From Anastrepha obliqua (Eukaryota > Arthropoda > Insecta > Diptera > Tephritidae), in assembly GCF_027943255.1 (NCBI RefSeq), contig NC_072893.1, forward strand, positions 83,893,784-83,957,783: a stretch of 64,000 nt of DNA, given 5' to 3'. Under the pieces are notes generated by a model. It was not told where the DNA came from. It did not search any database and was given only the letters and a program-made list of their open reading frames with translations. Below, piece after piece: positions 47,360-58,606 of this stretch; within the stretch, counting starts at the first letter, position 1, and the number at the start of each line of letters is the position of its first letter. A program made the position numbers and the translations under genes.

Positions 47360-48335
47360 TTATATGCTCAACCTCACTTATAGGCACTCTGACACTTTGA
47401 GCTCATCCCCCTGTCAACGGATCAATGTAGGTCCTCGCTTAGTCCAATCGGAACTTTCTCCACTCACATTCCATCAAAGGAAGAGTGGACAGGGGGCTAC
47501 ACTTGGAGACCTGGTGAACTTGTTCACGGATGGACCGAAGTTGGAAGGAAAGGTCGGTGGAGAAGTTTTTTGTGAGAGCTCCCCATCAGACTCAAATTCA
47601 GGTTACCAGATCACTGATGTGTGTTCCAGGCAGACATAAACCTTATCTGGGTACGTGGTCACAGCGACATCGCGGGAAACTGTGAGGCGGATGAGCTGGC
47701 CAGACAAGGGACATGTGAGGTGATTTCCCCGCGAAGGGAGAGAATTGGGATCCACCTGACTACCTGTGGTCTGCTCATCGAGCGCTGGGCAAGTATACAA
47801 ACTTGTAAGGTCGCGAAATCCTTCTGGCCACGTGTGGATCGGGGGCGCTCGGGCGAGCTTCTGAGGTTGATGAAATCTCAGCTCTCAAGCCTCGTGGGTT
47901 TTCTTACAGGACACTATGCGCGAGGAGTGCATGCTGTGACACTTGGAATTATTTCGAGCTCTATTTGCGTCGGATGTATGGAGGATGACGAGAAATCATC
48001 TCAGCACCTTCTTCTTAGTTGCCCTGCTCTGGTGGAGCTGTGCATCTTGGTTCTTACTTTTTTACTATGCCTGCTGATCTAGCTGGCGTTGACATTAAAA
48101 ATTTGATGAACTTCATCAGCAGCATAAAGCGGTTGACGCAAACGTAGCACAGTCATCCTTCATAATCCACATATTCTAAATTCATCCTTCTAACCATCCT
48201 ACCACCACCTCTCCTCGCCCTCTCCTTTCATCCTATCGGTTTTCTCCTTCACAATGGGATCACAAAGGACGAATCCATTTATCTTCGTCTAAGTGTGCCC
48301 ATTCCTTGGGCAACCATTCCAACCTAACCTAACCG
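47360..48335 (+). pseudogene. LINE 3' part with deleted RNase H domain
   Basis: FTDGPKLEGKVGGEVFC (47520-47570) is the start of an RNase H domain. At CVFQADINLIWVRGHSDIAG (47620-47680) the frame jumps to the domain end, so about half of it is missing. LMKSQLSSLVGFLTGHYARG and SSQHLLLSCPALVELC (cysteine-containing C-terminus, to about 48040) follow, as in RNase H-bearing LINEs of the I/LOA type. A 3' region ends near 48335 in AACCTAACCTAACC. Confidence 0.7.
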
Positions 48336-48715
48336 TAAATCGGCTGTTGTAGTAGTGCGATTGCTGATTCATTTCCTATTACGAAAACGAAGAATTCGTT
48401 TACTTACGAACCAGCATTGATAACGTTATTAATGTCCGCCTTGAAATGCAACGAATAAATAGACAATTAGTAATTTCTCTCCCGGCGAACAAAAGCACAC
48501 TTAATAAGTCTCTGATTGGAGCGTTCAAAGGTGTTCAAGATTATGCGGACCTTTGCACATTGGCGCCAGTGACGACGAATATTGTAGGCAACCGAATGCT
48601 CAGATGTTTGCGAAGCATATTGCAGCGAATAAAAATCCATTGTATACCCTTCAGCCTTGAAAGTAATCGATGCACTAACGACTGGTGGTGGCATAGGAAA
48701 AGAAAGGTAGGTAGA
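48336..48715. other. Spacer, unassigned frames on both strands
   Basis: Overlapping frames on both strands (48446-48739 plus, 48467-48694 minus) cannot both be real and neither resembles a known family. Confidence 0.3.
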
Positions 48716-49285
48716 GGATCTTTCAAAAGTGACGCCTAATGGCAGTAGTCAATAATTCCTAGACCATACTACTTTTATATAATCTTTTTTTAACACCGAA
48801 GGCCAATGCAGCCAGTGTGTTAAAATTGTTAATGCAATATTTTATATTTCTCTAATAAATAATAGTAATAATAATATATAATCTTTGACTTCTGTCCAGT
48901 GGGCAGATATACAATTTTAAACGATAGAACAAGGCTTTGAAATTGTTGAAATTTTATTGCTCGATCTATAAGAATAAAATACATCGGAAAGTTCGTAATT
49001 TTTGGTGGAAACAATCGTACGAATGAGTAGGCAGTTCAAAGATTCTGTCAGAGATAAAAAAAGGATTGGCAGACCAAAAACTAAACGTATTGTTGAGAAT
49101 ATTTCTGCTGTAGCGCAAAGTGTTGTTGAATAACCTTCAATATCGATATCTCGATATTCTCAACAATTAGGCATTCTATGATGGACTGTTTGGCGGATTT
49201 TACCTGTAAACGCTCTCATGGCGGACATTTAAATGATCTTGTTTTTCACATATAATTCTTATAAATATAATTCTCCTCTTATATC
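48716..49285 (+). mobile_element. Mariner-like (DUF4817-type) deletion derivative
   Basis: Left end TCTTTCAAAAGTGACGCCTA; the coding remnant includes GRPKTKRIVENISAVAQSV (about 49062-49125), and a C-terminal piece (GGCGGACATTTAAATGATCT) lies near 49220. The catalytic core is absent. An extra block near 48790-48890 interrupts the left part. Confidence 0.55.
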
Positions 49286-49864
49286 CAGTAGAGAAGCATT
49301 TCGTTGTAAAAAGCAGTCCTATCACCTTAATGTAAAAGTAAAGAAAATCAACGCTGCTTTATTTGCATAAATCTCCCAAGCCTACGCACGTGTACCTAAT
49401 TCGAATAATTTCTAGCACGCTAGCATTTTAACTTAATGTAAATTACAGTACATAACAGATATGAAGACTTTTTTTGGAATATTTTTTTTTTTTATTATTC
49501 TGTCAATTGGATATTGTTAGCATGATTCTTTGAAATGTGCCGATATTTTCGGAATTTCTCAGCGAATTTGCGAAATGTTTACCAAATTTGTAGTAACAAC
49601 TAAAAATGGATATGTATTAGACTACACAATTAAGTTTTAAATTGCACACAATTACTAATTGACAGCGGAAAGTGTTAATTTTGTTTGTGAAAAAATCGGC
49701 GTGAGGAGAGTGTAGAAAAAATTTATTTTTAGAACGAATCTTCTTCTTTATTTGCAAATTCTCAATACAGAATGTAAGCGATCACAGTAATAAATTGTTC
49801 ATTAATTTCAATGCAAATGTGATAAATAATTCATTCTTCTTTTTTACATTTAATAAAACTATAA
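49286..49864. other. AT-rich spacer, nothing recognised
   Basis: No coding similarity or repeats with recognisable ends. Confidence 0.35.
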
Positions 49865-50745
49865 AATATTAGATATAATATTATGGTAATTGTCTCTACT
49901 TCGGGCTGCTTCAACCAAGTGCTCAATAGTCCTTAATCCTGTCCATTTTCTTATGCTACGTAGCCAAGACATTTGCTTCCTTCCAACTCCTCGTTGCCTT
50001 CGATTTTACCTTGCACGATCAGTTGCAACAATTCATATTTAGTACCACGCATAATATGACCAAAATCTGCGGTTTTGCGGCGCTTTATCGTTAATAGTAG
50101 CTCTCTATCCTTTCGAAGTTTCGTTAAGACTTCTTTGTTACTAACTTTGTCTGTCCATGATATTTTCATCATCCGCTGGTGCTACCACATCTCAAGCGCC
50201 TCTAATTTATTCATACTCGTAACCTTTAGGGTCCATGTCTCCACACCGTACAACAAAACAGACCAAACGTAACATTTAAGGTACCGAAGACATAATTTTA
50301 TGTTTTATTGGAAATAACTTTCCTGTAATTAAAGAAAGCTTCCCTCGCTGCTTCAATCCGAGAGCAAATTTCTCTCTTATTTGTCCATGTTTCGCTAAGC
50401 CAGGATGTTGGTACTTAAATCAGGATACTCTTTAAATCGGATTGTCATATACATAAATGTTTAAGTTGGATTTTTTGAGAGTTTTTTAAAACAACCATGA
50501 ATTTTGTTTTTTGGGTGTTAATACTTAGGCCGTATTGCAGACTTTTTCCGCTGAGTTCTTTAAGGAGATATTGCAGGTCATTAGATTTGTCAACCAATAT
50601 TGTGGTGTCATCGGCAAATTGTATGTTATTTATTATTTCGCCATTGACTTTTATTCCTAAAATGACTGATGCCAAAGCTTCTTCAAATATATAATCCGAG
50701 TATAAATTGAATAGCCTTCGCAGTCACATCATTTTGTAGTCTCAC
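49865..50745 (-). pseudogene. LINE RT fragment, minus strand
   Basis: IQFADDTTILVDKSNDLQ (about 50560-50620) contains the RT catalytic box in FADD form. KISWTDKVSNKEVLTKL and RRKTADFGHIMRG follow, and the element ends with SWLRSIRKWTGLRTIEHLVE near 49870-49970. The region between the RT box and C-terminus is shortened and frames change, so it is dead. It resembles the LINE type with a WTDKVSNEEVL C-terminus common in arthropods. Confidence 0.7.
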
Positions 50746-52136
50746 GTTTGCAGTTTGGCCGCAATACAAGACGGCAATGCATCTTATTTCGGATGTATAG
50801 CAGAATTTATTAGTTTATAAAAAAAATATTGGACTCTCCCAGTCCGTATAATCGAGTTTTGATAGCAACCTGACTTTGTTCAGAAGGAAAAGGAGAACCA
50901 CTTGCTAATTTCGCAAAGTTTAAGAAGGTTGCAGCTATTGTTTATTGCAGCAATAGGCCCAAAAGTAACTGAAAGATCATTGTGAAGGCTGGTAAATTAA
51001 ATTAAATTAAAAAAGTATTGTTTATTATAGTACTTTCTTTATTATAGAATTTGTTTAAATTTACTCACCATAAATTTTGTTCGACATCGTCGTTTTATTT
51101 TTTCTTGTATTTGATTTTAATGACTTTTGTCTATCGGTTTTCACTTGTGAGGTAACTAGACAGGTTTGGCCTAGAAGAAATGAACACAGAACTAGACCGG
51201 CCTTCCATTACCGCAGTAATTCTTCTAATGGCTTCTATCGCAACTATATGTAGGATCAAGGTGGACTGCGTTGAATGCTTTTTTTTTTACCACTGTCGTG
51301 CTGGTACCAAAACGCGACAACGCTGTCTAATCTCTTACTCTTTAAATGACTGGCAAGCTTAGAATCCACAGTATTACATTGTTTTAGAGAGCCCAAATTA
51401 GTTGTATCACAATGGACCTCCAAATCTAAGTGGATCCAACTACACACTTGTTAAGAATTACATCCAACGTAAATTAAACTAACCTAACCTTAAACATAGT
51501 CTCACTCGATCGTATACAGGTAATTCAAAATTAGTACTCTATATTTGGTACTGGTATGTCTTTCATGTCAAACTAGTTTAAAACACCTATTGCACCTCAA
51601 AATCAAAATTGTCAAGACAAACGATTTCAATGTTCTCAATTTCAATATATACTTGTGTATAAATACTTTGGTTCGGTTTATCCAATACCCACTGCGCGTA
51701 TGCCGGCAAATTAAGTTTGCCAATTACGATGCCATATTAAATAAACATTTAAACTTGAAACCAAGATCTATGGTGTCCGATTATACAAAGAGTGTGGTAT
51801 TTATCCGTCAATCAATTATAATCCAAGCAGAAAGCGTACGTGATCATTCAGACAAATTGATATCGTATTTTGAAGAAGTTAATACATGCACACGCTGCGG
51901 GAAACCTGTACTAGTGGAAAAAATGTTTAATTTAGCGTTCTTACAATTTCCCAATTTCGAACCATTCTGCTAGTAGCGACACGGTCTTCCAAATGTACCG
52001 ATAGTAAAGACAAAAAATCGCGTTCTTCGCACATTACGTCTGTGGAAGCCAGAATCGAGGTAGTGGCTATAAATTGACTACCCCTTCTAAACAAGTAAAT
52101 TGCTGGTTCGTGTTTTGGATAAACGAAATTACCTTG
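50746..52136. other. Intergenic DNA with one unassigned 142-codon frame
   Basis: The frame 51545-51973 (plus) includes CTRCGKPV near its end but matches no family I recognise and is not flanked by clear splice sites. I treat it as probably non-genic. CTAACCTAACC occurs at 51480. Confidence 0.3.
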
Positions 52137-52512
52137 TAAAGGGTCTTTCAAAAGTGACGTCTAGCAGAATTCGTGATTTTTTGGTGGTGAATAATCGTCG
52201 GAATGAGTCCACAATTTAAAGGTTGGTGGAAATATTTCAAGGCACTCGTTCTGTCGAGGAGCGAAAAAGCCAGGTAGGCAGGCAGACCAAAAACTGGACG
52301 CTCTGTTGAGAATATTTCTGCTGTAGCGCAAAGCGTTGCTGAACAGGTTCTCATCAATTAAGCATTCAATGATCGACTGTTTGACGGATTTTTTCTGTAG
52401 CCGTGCTCATGGCAAATAGTTAAATGATGTCATTATTCACATATTATTTTAAGAGCTGTATTTTGAATAAAAATAGTGAAACCTATGCAGGTCTTTTGAA
52501 ATACTCTTTATA
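52137..52512 (+). mobile_element. Mariner-like (DUF4817-type) MITE, 376 bp
   Basis: Ends AAAGGGTCTTTCAAAAGTGA and the complement of TCTTTTGAAATACTCTTT are inverted. Inside, remnants of GRPKTGRSVENISAVAQSV and a C-terminal piece flank a deletion of the catalytic core, the same deletion type as at 48716-49285. Confidence 0.65.
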
Positions 52513-52673
52513 TTCTAGCTTCAATCCTTTATAGACTGAGAACAGTTGAATCAATTTTTCAGAGATAAAATGCAACTAGATGGCACTCATGCTAAAAAAA
52601 ACAATTTATATTTTATATACAATTTTTTACATACTCTTTATTGCTTGAAAGCAGCGGCTTAACATTTCTTATA

Positions 52674-52880
52674 CAAAGTGGCGCAAAATGAGTCATTCTA
52701 TTTGGTTTTTGAATAACTGTTTTACTAAAAAAAAAAAATGATTTTGAGTAATGGAAAGTTATTTATTTTGACCTTTACCCGCTTCATTGCTTGTCAGTTT
52801 GTATACTGCGGCTGTCTAGTTTACAAGTGTCAAATACGATTGACATGCATGAGTATGTACATCTACAATTGACGACTTTT
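52674..52880 (+). mobile_element. MITE fragment, AAGGTGGCGCAAAATTAA family
   Basis: Left end CAAAGTGGCGCAAAATGAGT and body as in 42960-43181; the right terminal repeat is missing. Confidence 0.6.
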
Positions 52881-52925
52881 TAGATTTTTTTGTTTATAAT
52901 TTATTTATATATTCAACACTGTCGG

Positions 52926-53567
52926 TTTAGGCCGCGTTCATATGGGAAAACATTTGTTCCTAAAAACTCGTTACCTGGAACGCTTTTGCGTTATTAACAC
53001 CTTTATATTCTCGTTTTCTCAATTTTGTTTTAGATTTTGGACAAAAACTAAGAATAGCAAGGTGTGTGAATACGACGGGAGCATCAAAAGAAAATTCGTA
53101 ATGTTGAAACAACAAAACTATTCCATAGTAACAAACTAGTAATAAACTCGACAAATATGTTTAAATAACTGAAATTAAGCAAATCCATAATTGGTACACG
53201 GTAACAAATGTTTCCCTGTATGAACACGGTCTAATGAAACTCTCTTGAAAGGGCGTTCACAGCATGGAAAATAGAGAGTTATAATGCACCTTCGATTCGC
53301 CATTTCTCTGCTCTCTATCTCTGGGCTCTGCTCGCTTGACGAGAAATTTTCTTATAAAAGCAACAACAAAGTTATCGATCAACGCTAGCAATTACAGTTA
53401 TACCTCATATATTAACTCACTATTTTCAATGTTGCCAAGTCCCTTTCAAGAGAATTTCATTAGACCGTGCTCATACAGGATGACTTTTGTTACCGTGAAC
53501 CCATTATCGATTTGCTTAATTTCAGTTAATTAAACATATTTGTGGAGTTCATTACTAGTTTATCACT
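52926..53567. repeat. Foldback-type inverted repeats, three related arms
   Basis: 53131-53281 and 53415-53567 are inverted copies of about 150 bases around a 133-base loop. A third block (52926-52982, TTAGGCCGCGTTCATATGGG) is an inverted, diverged match to the tip-proximal part CTGTATGAACACGGTCTAA of the left arm. No coding capacity; target duplications not resolved. Confidence 0.65.
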
Positions 53568-54295
53568 TTGCAAATCACTTTCTCGGGCATTATAATTAGG
53601 TGGGTGAATTGTATTGATTCAAGAATTTTTGGTAGCATTTTTTTCTCAAAATGGTTTAAGGGAAACTGACAGTGCAACAAAATGAAAAAAAAAACTTAAT
53701 CCATGGGGTAGTTCATTTCCCTTAAGTTTTGAAAAATAAGAAGACTAAATATTTGTTTCAGTAATTTTCTTAATTTTATGCCACCTCAATTTTTACAGTT
53801 CTCATTTCATATGAAATTTTGAGATATTATGGCAAAAACCATATCTGAAATCATCCAATTCATTAAATATTAATAAATCTTACTTTGAAATGTTGTTTAT
53901 GTCATTATTTTTATTATGTTGCTATTTCAATGGATCAAATAGTATTTATTAATACTCGAATTAAAATACCATTTACATAGCATTCATATTCGTGTTCAGG
54001 TTCTTCTAGGGGTGTAATTAATTTAGTAACTTTTATAGAAACCTGATTTTATTTTTCTATGAATTTTAAAAACATTGATTAGGCCATTTTAATATAAGAA
54101 CGTAGCACTTTTTAATTTCATTTACCTGCCCAGTTCTTTAGTGAGCGCGACTTATTCAAAGCATATTTACACAGACTCTACGACGACGCTAATTCCTACT
54201 GTAGCTACTGTGACAAAATAAATTTTAGAAGATGTAATAAATTATAAATTCATAAATTATTCATATGCTCGTGCATATGTGAGATGTTCATTACA
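53568..54295. other. AT-rich spacer, nothing recognised
   Basis: No recognisable frame, repeat end or RNA gene. Confidence 0.35.
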
Positions 54296-55043
54296 CAGGG
54301 TTTGATTGAAAAGTAATGAGCCTTCCCGCGCGGAGCGTCTGCCAAGCGATCAACCGAATCGGCTGGTGGGGAAAATGATCGTTGGACCTTCCCCTTCCAC
54401 TAGAAACCGGTCCCAGTTCGCTGGCAACAGCGGTGCAGTTAACATTGCTCCGCGCGTGAAAGCTGTTTTAAAAGTGTGTTAGGATTTTGCAGAGGCGAAA
54501 ATGCAGCGATCGTTGGAGCACCGTTACTCGATTAAATTTTGCGTAAAGCTAAACAGTTTGTACCTCCAGGAAGCACTGTAAACGCGGCATTTTACGAAGA
54601 AGTGTTCCTTCGGCTGAAAAACCGCGTCGCCCGGGTTCGGCCCGACCTCGTCAACAATTAGACCCTTCATCATGACAATGTGCCGGCGCACACCGGCTTC
54701 CTCTGCACCTCTGCATAGCCAAGATGGGGGTTCCGGTGCTTCCCCACCCTCCCTTCAGCCCAGACCTGTCCCCTCCAGACTTCTTCTTGCTCCCGCGCCT
54801 GAAAAGAAAGCTGAAGGGGAGGTGTTTCGACTCCATCGAGGCGATCCAAAAAACTGTGACAGCCGAATTGAACGCGATTTCGGCGGATGAGTTTAAAAAA
54901 TGCTTCCTGTAGTGGAAGGACCGCTACCAGCGGTGTATTGACGCTCAAGGGTCCTATTTTGAAGAATATTAGTTTTATAAGCCAAAAGGTTTAATAAAAC
55001 TGCTTAAAAAAAATAAGGCTCATTACTTTTCAATCATACCCTG
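54296..55043 (+). mobile_element. Internally deleted mariner (DD34D)
   Basis: Inverted ends (left CAGGGTTTGATTGAAAAGTA, right differing by one base). Remnants are LHHDNVPAHTGF with the second aspartate and PHPPFSPDLSPPDFFLLPRL with the third, then DSIEAIQKTVTAELNAIS. The N-terminus and first catalytic region are mostly deleted and frames shift. The coding part is GC-rich compared with its surroundings. Confidence 0.85.
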
Positions 55044-55044
55044 T

Positions 55045-55360
55045 ATGATCTTCATATGCTCGCGCTTCCGTCCTGCAAAAGAAAAACACTATAGAGCCGT
55101 TGGAAAGCCTCCTTCTCCAGAAGCCTTCATGCAACATATGCTGCGCTCAAAGGAAATGTGGAATGCGGCATGTGACTTGGTGGCCGAAACTATAAAATGG
55201 AGGAGGCCTCTAGGGACGGCCTTCCTCTGCCGCGATGTAATATGGCACTTGATGGTAGTCACGCGGCGAGAGGAGATGGAAATAAACAGGCTTAATCTGG
55301 TTTCAGAAATCTACTTGAGGGTGGCGCGCTGCCAAAAAATAAAAAAACGCCTATAAAATT
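55045..55360 (+). pseudogene. LINE polymerase C-terminal fragment
   Basis: SPEAFMQHMLRSKEMWNAAC (about 55108-55167) resembles the region after the cysteine-rich motif at the end of R1/I-type LINE polymerases. It abuts the mariner end and has no other domains. Confidence 0.4.
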
Positions 55361-55520
55361 TAAAAAAATCAACAACATCATCAGCCTCAATACATAATTC
55401 CTTAGCAAATATGAGATCTCTTATGGATTCAGTTTTTAAACGATATATTTTATCGGTTTTTATGATTTTCATAAAAGAAAAGGACCACTTTGCGGCGGCT
55501 GCCTTGTTAGCAGGCAAATT
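55340..55520 (-). pseudogene. Possible hAT transposase dimerisation-domain relic
   Basis: On the minus strand, PANKAAAAKWSFSFMKIIKT and YRLKTESIRDLIFAKEL resemble the hAT C-terminal block (ERSFS..K..KT...SRL..ERL..L). Only this small piece remains and it is short, so the call is tentative. Confidence 0.4.
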
Positions 55521-56186
55521 TAGGTCACTACGTAATAAATGATACCAGACAAAAATAAAGAAATTGTGTTTTTTAAAATGTGGTAGATTTCAAGCCTTGT
55601 GAGAGTGTTGAATCATTTGTAGAAATGACAATTCATAAAGAAAATAAAGGTGATGTGCATTAATCTACGACCTTTGAGTAGCAGGTACTACCCTTAAATA
55701 CCTGTTAAGTACTAAGGCTCGAAAAATTATTTACCTGCACTTAACAGTTACGGGGCACTCCTACCAACAATGGCCATTGTTCAGTTTTCCACCTTCATAC
55801 GGAGTTTCGTAAGTCATACTGATTTCCAGGCAGAACGCAGAAATCGGCCCTTATGATGTATAAACCCTATGTAAGTACTTACAAATACTCATAAAAAAAA
55901 AACAACAAGGCATCATCACACGATAATAGTGGTAGTAAAACGGTGCTGGTCGCTAATTATGATTATTTCAGTAGAAATACTCAACCTATTCAACAACAAC
56001 AACACACAAATCTGATAAGAAGTGTGGAGATTAGGGTAGGTAACTGAAATGTAAGTGCAGTGGTTCCGAAATTGTAAGTGGTGCGGAACTTTTAGGGGTA
56101 TCAGCTTATAATAGCAGCATAAATGGGAAGCTCGGTCAGTCATGGTAGGCAAGAAGTACACGTTTCCTTGAGAGTTACGTAGACGT
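55521..56186. other. Spacer, nothing recognised
   Basis: No coding similarity; CAACAACAACA simple repeat near 55985-56010. Confidence 0.3.
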
Positions 56187-56245
56187 GGCGCGTACACTTC
56201 TGTTAGGTGTTTGGCCGGGCGCCTTCTTCTATTTGTGGTGTACGT
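56187..56245 (-). mobile_element. SINE 3' fragment, reverse orientation
   Basis: CGCGTACACTTCTGTTAGGT and GTGTTTGGCC match the complement of the SINE 3' end. Only about 60 bases remain. Confidence 0.65.
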
Positions 56246-56771
56246 GACTTAAACAAAACCATATTATAAGTTCACAATATTTGAGTGCGACAAATTGCAA
56301 AGTCTATTTTTTTTTTAAACATATAGTTTATACTATAACTAAAAGCATACCTCAAAGTTTAAAATTTTTAATAATATACAAAATTTTGATTAAAAAAACA
56401 TTTCAACAAATTTTCATCAAAATCTAAAATTTTTTGGTCAGAATCTTTAGAAAACTGTTGGGCATGCAGTTTTACAGTTCATTGAATTTTAGTAAAACAT
56501 TGTACTAGTTTAAAAAATTCCATAACTTTTCAAAGTTTCAACAAATCTTTAGAAAATTTTCGAGTATACAGTTTTATAATCCATTGAATTTTGGTAATTT
56601 TTTTGTGGACGTATGCATTTTATTGCATTTTTTTTTTTGCGTGGAGAAAATGCACAAGGCCGCTAGCATAATAAAAAAATTGTCAGAAATCAAAGCGATT
56701 TTTGAGCCATTTTGGATTTGAACTGTGTTACATAGGTATATCACAATTAAATGGTCTGTAGAACTGGCAGC
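56246..56771. other. AT-rich spacer, nothing recognised
   Basis: Dominated by A/T runs and diverged AAAATTTT/TTTAGAAAA repeats. No genes. Confidence 0.35.
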
Positions 56772-56966
56772 AGCCGCCGTAGCCGAATGGGTTGGTCCGT
56801 GACTACCATTCAGAAGTGCATTGGATCGAATTTCCAAGCATTAAACATAAAATAATAGAAGCAGTTTTTTTCAAATAGCGGTCGCTCCTCGGCAGGCAAT
56901 GTCAAACTTTCGATTGTATTTCTGCTTCATAAAAAACTATAAAGGTTATAAGCGTCAATTATGGGT
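56772..56966 (+). mobile_element. tRNA-derived SINE, internally shortened
   Basis: Head GCCGCCGTAGCCGAATGGGT present, B box degraded (GGATCGAATTTC). The body module GCGGTCGCTCCTCGGCAGGC is followed by a deletion to the last 20 bases, GCGTCAATTATGG. It sits immediately left of the mariner at 56980. Confidence 0.75.
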
Positions 56967-56979
56967 ACATACGAGTATA

Positions 56980-58604
56980 CTACTGTGGGCAAAAAGTAAG
57001 GTGAATTTATTTGTCAAACTTCGCGGGACTAAAATTTCGCTCTAGTTATTTTTTTCATGAGTTGGCAGCACTGTTAATAACATCTGGGCCAACTTTCATG
57101 TGAATGTCATTATCAGTAATATATTTACGATTGTGTTTACCAAACGACCAAGAGTGCATTTTTCGATTTTTACAATGTCTGAGTTGATGAGCAGAAAAGT
57201 GCCATCAAATTTTATTTGCGGAATGAAATTTCGGCTGCGGAAACGTTTAGCATGCAGAAGGCATTTGGTGATTCGACCACGTCTCAGAAAAATGTTTATA
57301 AGTGGTACAAGGACTTCAAAGAGGGTCGAGAACGTGTTGGTGACTTAGAGCGCTCCGGACGACCATCGACGTCAACAGATGACCAACACGTCAATAAATT
57401 GAAGGAGTTAGTGCTCAAAAATCGTCGGTTGACTGTTAAAGACCTTACTGATATGATCGGAATATCAGAAGGATCTGTGAAAACCATTTTGAAAGACCAT
57501 TTGGGCGGCCGCCGTAGCCGAATGGGTTAGTGCATGATCACCATTCGGGATTCACTGAGAGGTCGTTGGTTCGAATCTCGGTGAAAGCAAAATTAATAAA
57601 AACATTTTTCTAAAAGCGGTCGCCCCTGGGCAGGCAATGGCAAACCTCCGAGTGTATTTCTGCCATGAAAAAGCTCCTCATAAAAATATCTGCTGTTCGG
57701 AGTCGGCTTGAAACTGTAGGTCCCTCCATTTGTGGAACAACACCAAGACGCACACCACAAATAGGAGGAGGAGCTCGGCCAAACGCCTAACAGAAGTGTA
57801 CGCGCCAATTATTTATTTATTTTTTTTATTTGGGCTTGCGAAAAGTCAAATCTCGTTTGGTACCGAAAACTCTCAATTTCTTGAAAAAAACTCGTCGCGT
57901 TGATGTGTGTGAAACAATGCTTTCAGACTATCAGGACAAGCTCAAATGCATCATTACGGGAGATGAGACTTGGATTTAAGATCCTGAAACAACTGACCAA
58001 TCAAGCGAATATCGTGCTAAAGGCGAGGCCAGACCGAAAAGAGCACGTCAAAGTCGTTCAAAAATAAAGGTCATGATGACAGTTTTTTTCGATTTTCGTG
58101 GTGTGGTGCACTATGAATTCCTTCCACCTGACCACACTGTTAATAAGGAATATTATTTGAGCGTTATGCGTCGTTTACGTGAAGGAATTCGTCTAAAAAG
58201 ACCAGAATTATGGGCCAACAACTCTTGGTTTTTGCATCACGATAATGCACCGTCTCACACTGCACTTGTTCTTCGTGACCATTTCGCCAAAAATTCCACG
58301 CATATCGTTCCGCAACCACCATATTCGCCTGATTTGGCTCCGTGTGACTTCTGACTATTCCCAAAACTCAAGAGACCACCTCGGGAAACGCGTTTCGAGT
58401 CGATTGAGGAGATAAAAGCTGAATCGAAGAAGGTTCTGATGGCTATACCGGAAATGGACTATTTGGCATGTTTCGGAAAAATCGCTGGCATAAGCGTATT
58501 TCATCGAGAGGGGATTATTTTGAAGGGAATGAAATTGATTTACAAGAATAAATAAAGATTTTTCATTTTACAACCAAATTCACCTTACTTTTTGCCCACA
58601 GTAG
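56980..58604 (+). mobile_element. Mariner (DD34D) interrupted by a SINE
   Basis: Inverted ends CTACTGTGGGCAAAAAGTAA with TA on both sides. The transposase N-terminus (57216-57505: SMQKAFGDSTTSQKNVYKWY, DLERSGRPSTSTDD) ends at DHLG, where a 321-bp SINE is inserted. It resumes in frame at LRKVKSRLVPKTLNFLKK. ITGDETW (first aspartate) is followed at once by a stop; HHDNAPSH and YSPDLAPCDF hold the second and third with 34 residues between, and another stop follows. Removing the SINE would leave a mariner with two stops, so it was probably already decaying, or decayed afterwards. Confidence 0.9.
57507..57827 (+). mobile_element. Full-length tRNA-derived SINE with 8-bp target duplication
   Basis: ATTTGGGC flanks both sides (57499-57506 and 57828-57835), fixing the ends precisely. 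Structure: a tRNA-related head with an A-box-like TAGCCGAATGG (57515-57525) and B box GGTTCGAATCTC (57568-57579), about 240 bases of body beginning at GCGGTCGCCCC, and an ATTTATTTATTTTTTT tail. It is the best reference copy in the window. Confidence 0.95.
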
Positions 58605-58606
58605 TA

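Noticed and set aside
48318..48333. AACCTAACC repeats resembling the insect TTAGG telomere motif (also 51478-51490)
   Set aside because: Only two or three units, at a LINE 3' end or in spacer DNA; flies lack TTAGG telomeres and such short runs are frequent.
51545..51973. 142-codon frame with CTRCGKPV
   Set aside because: One CxxC is weak evidence; no paralogue, no splice context and no recognisable domain.
57507..57590. tRNA gene candidate with A and B boxes
   Set aside because: The head does not fold into a convincing tRNA acceptor stem, continues into the SINE body and is repeated at several loci with target duplications.
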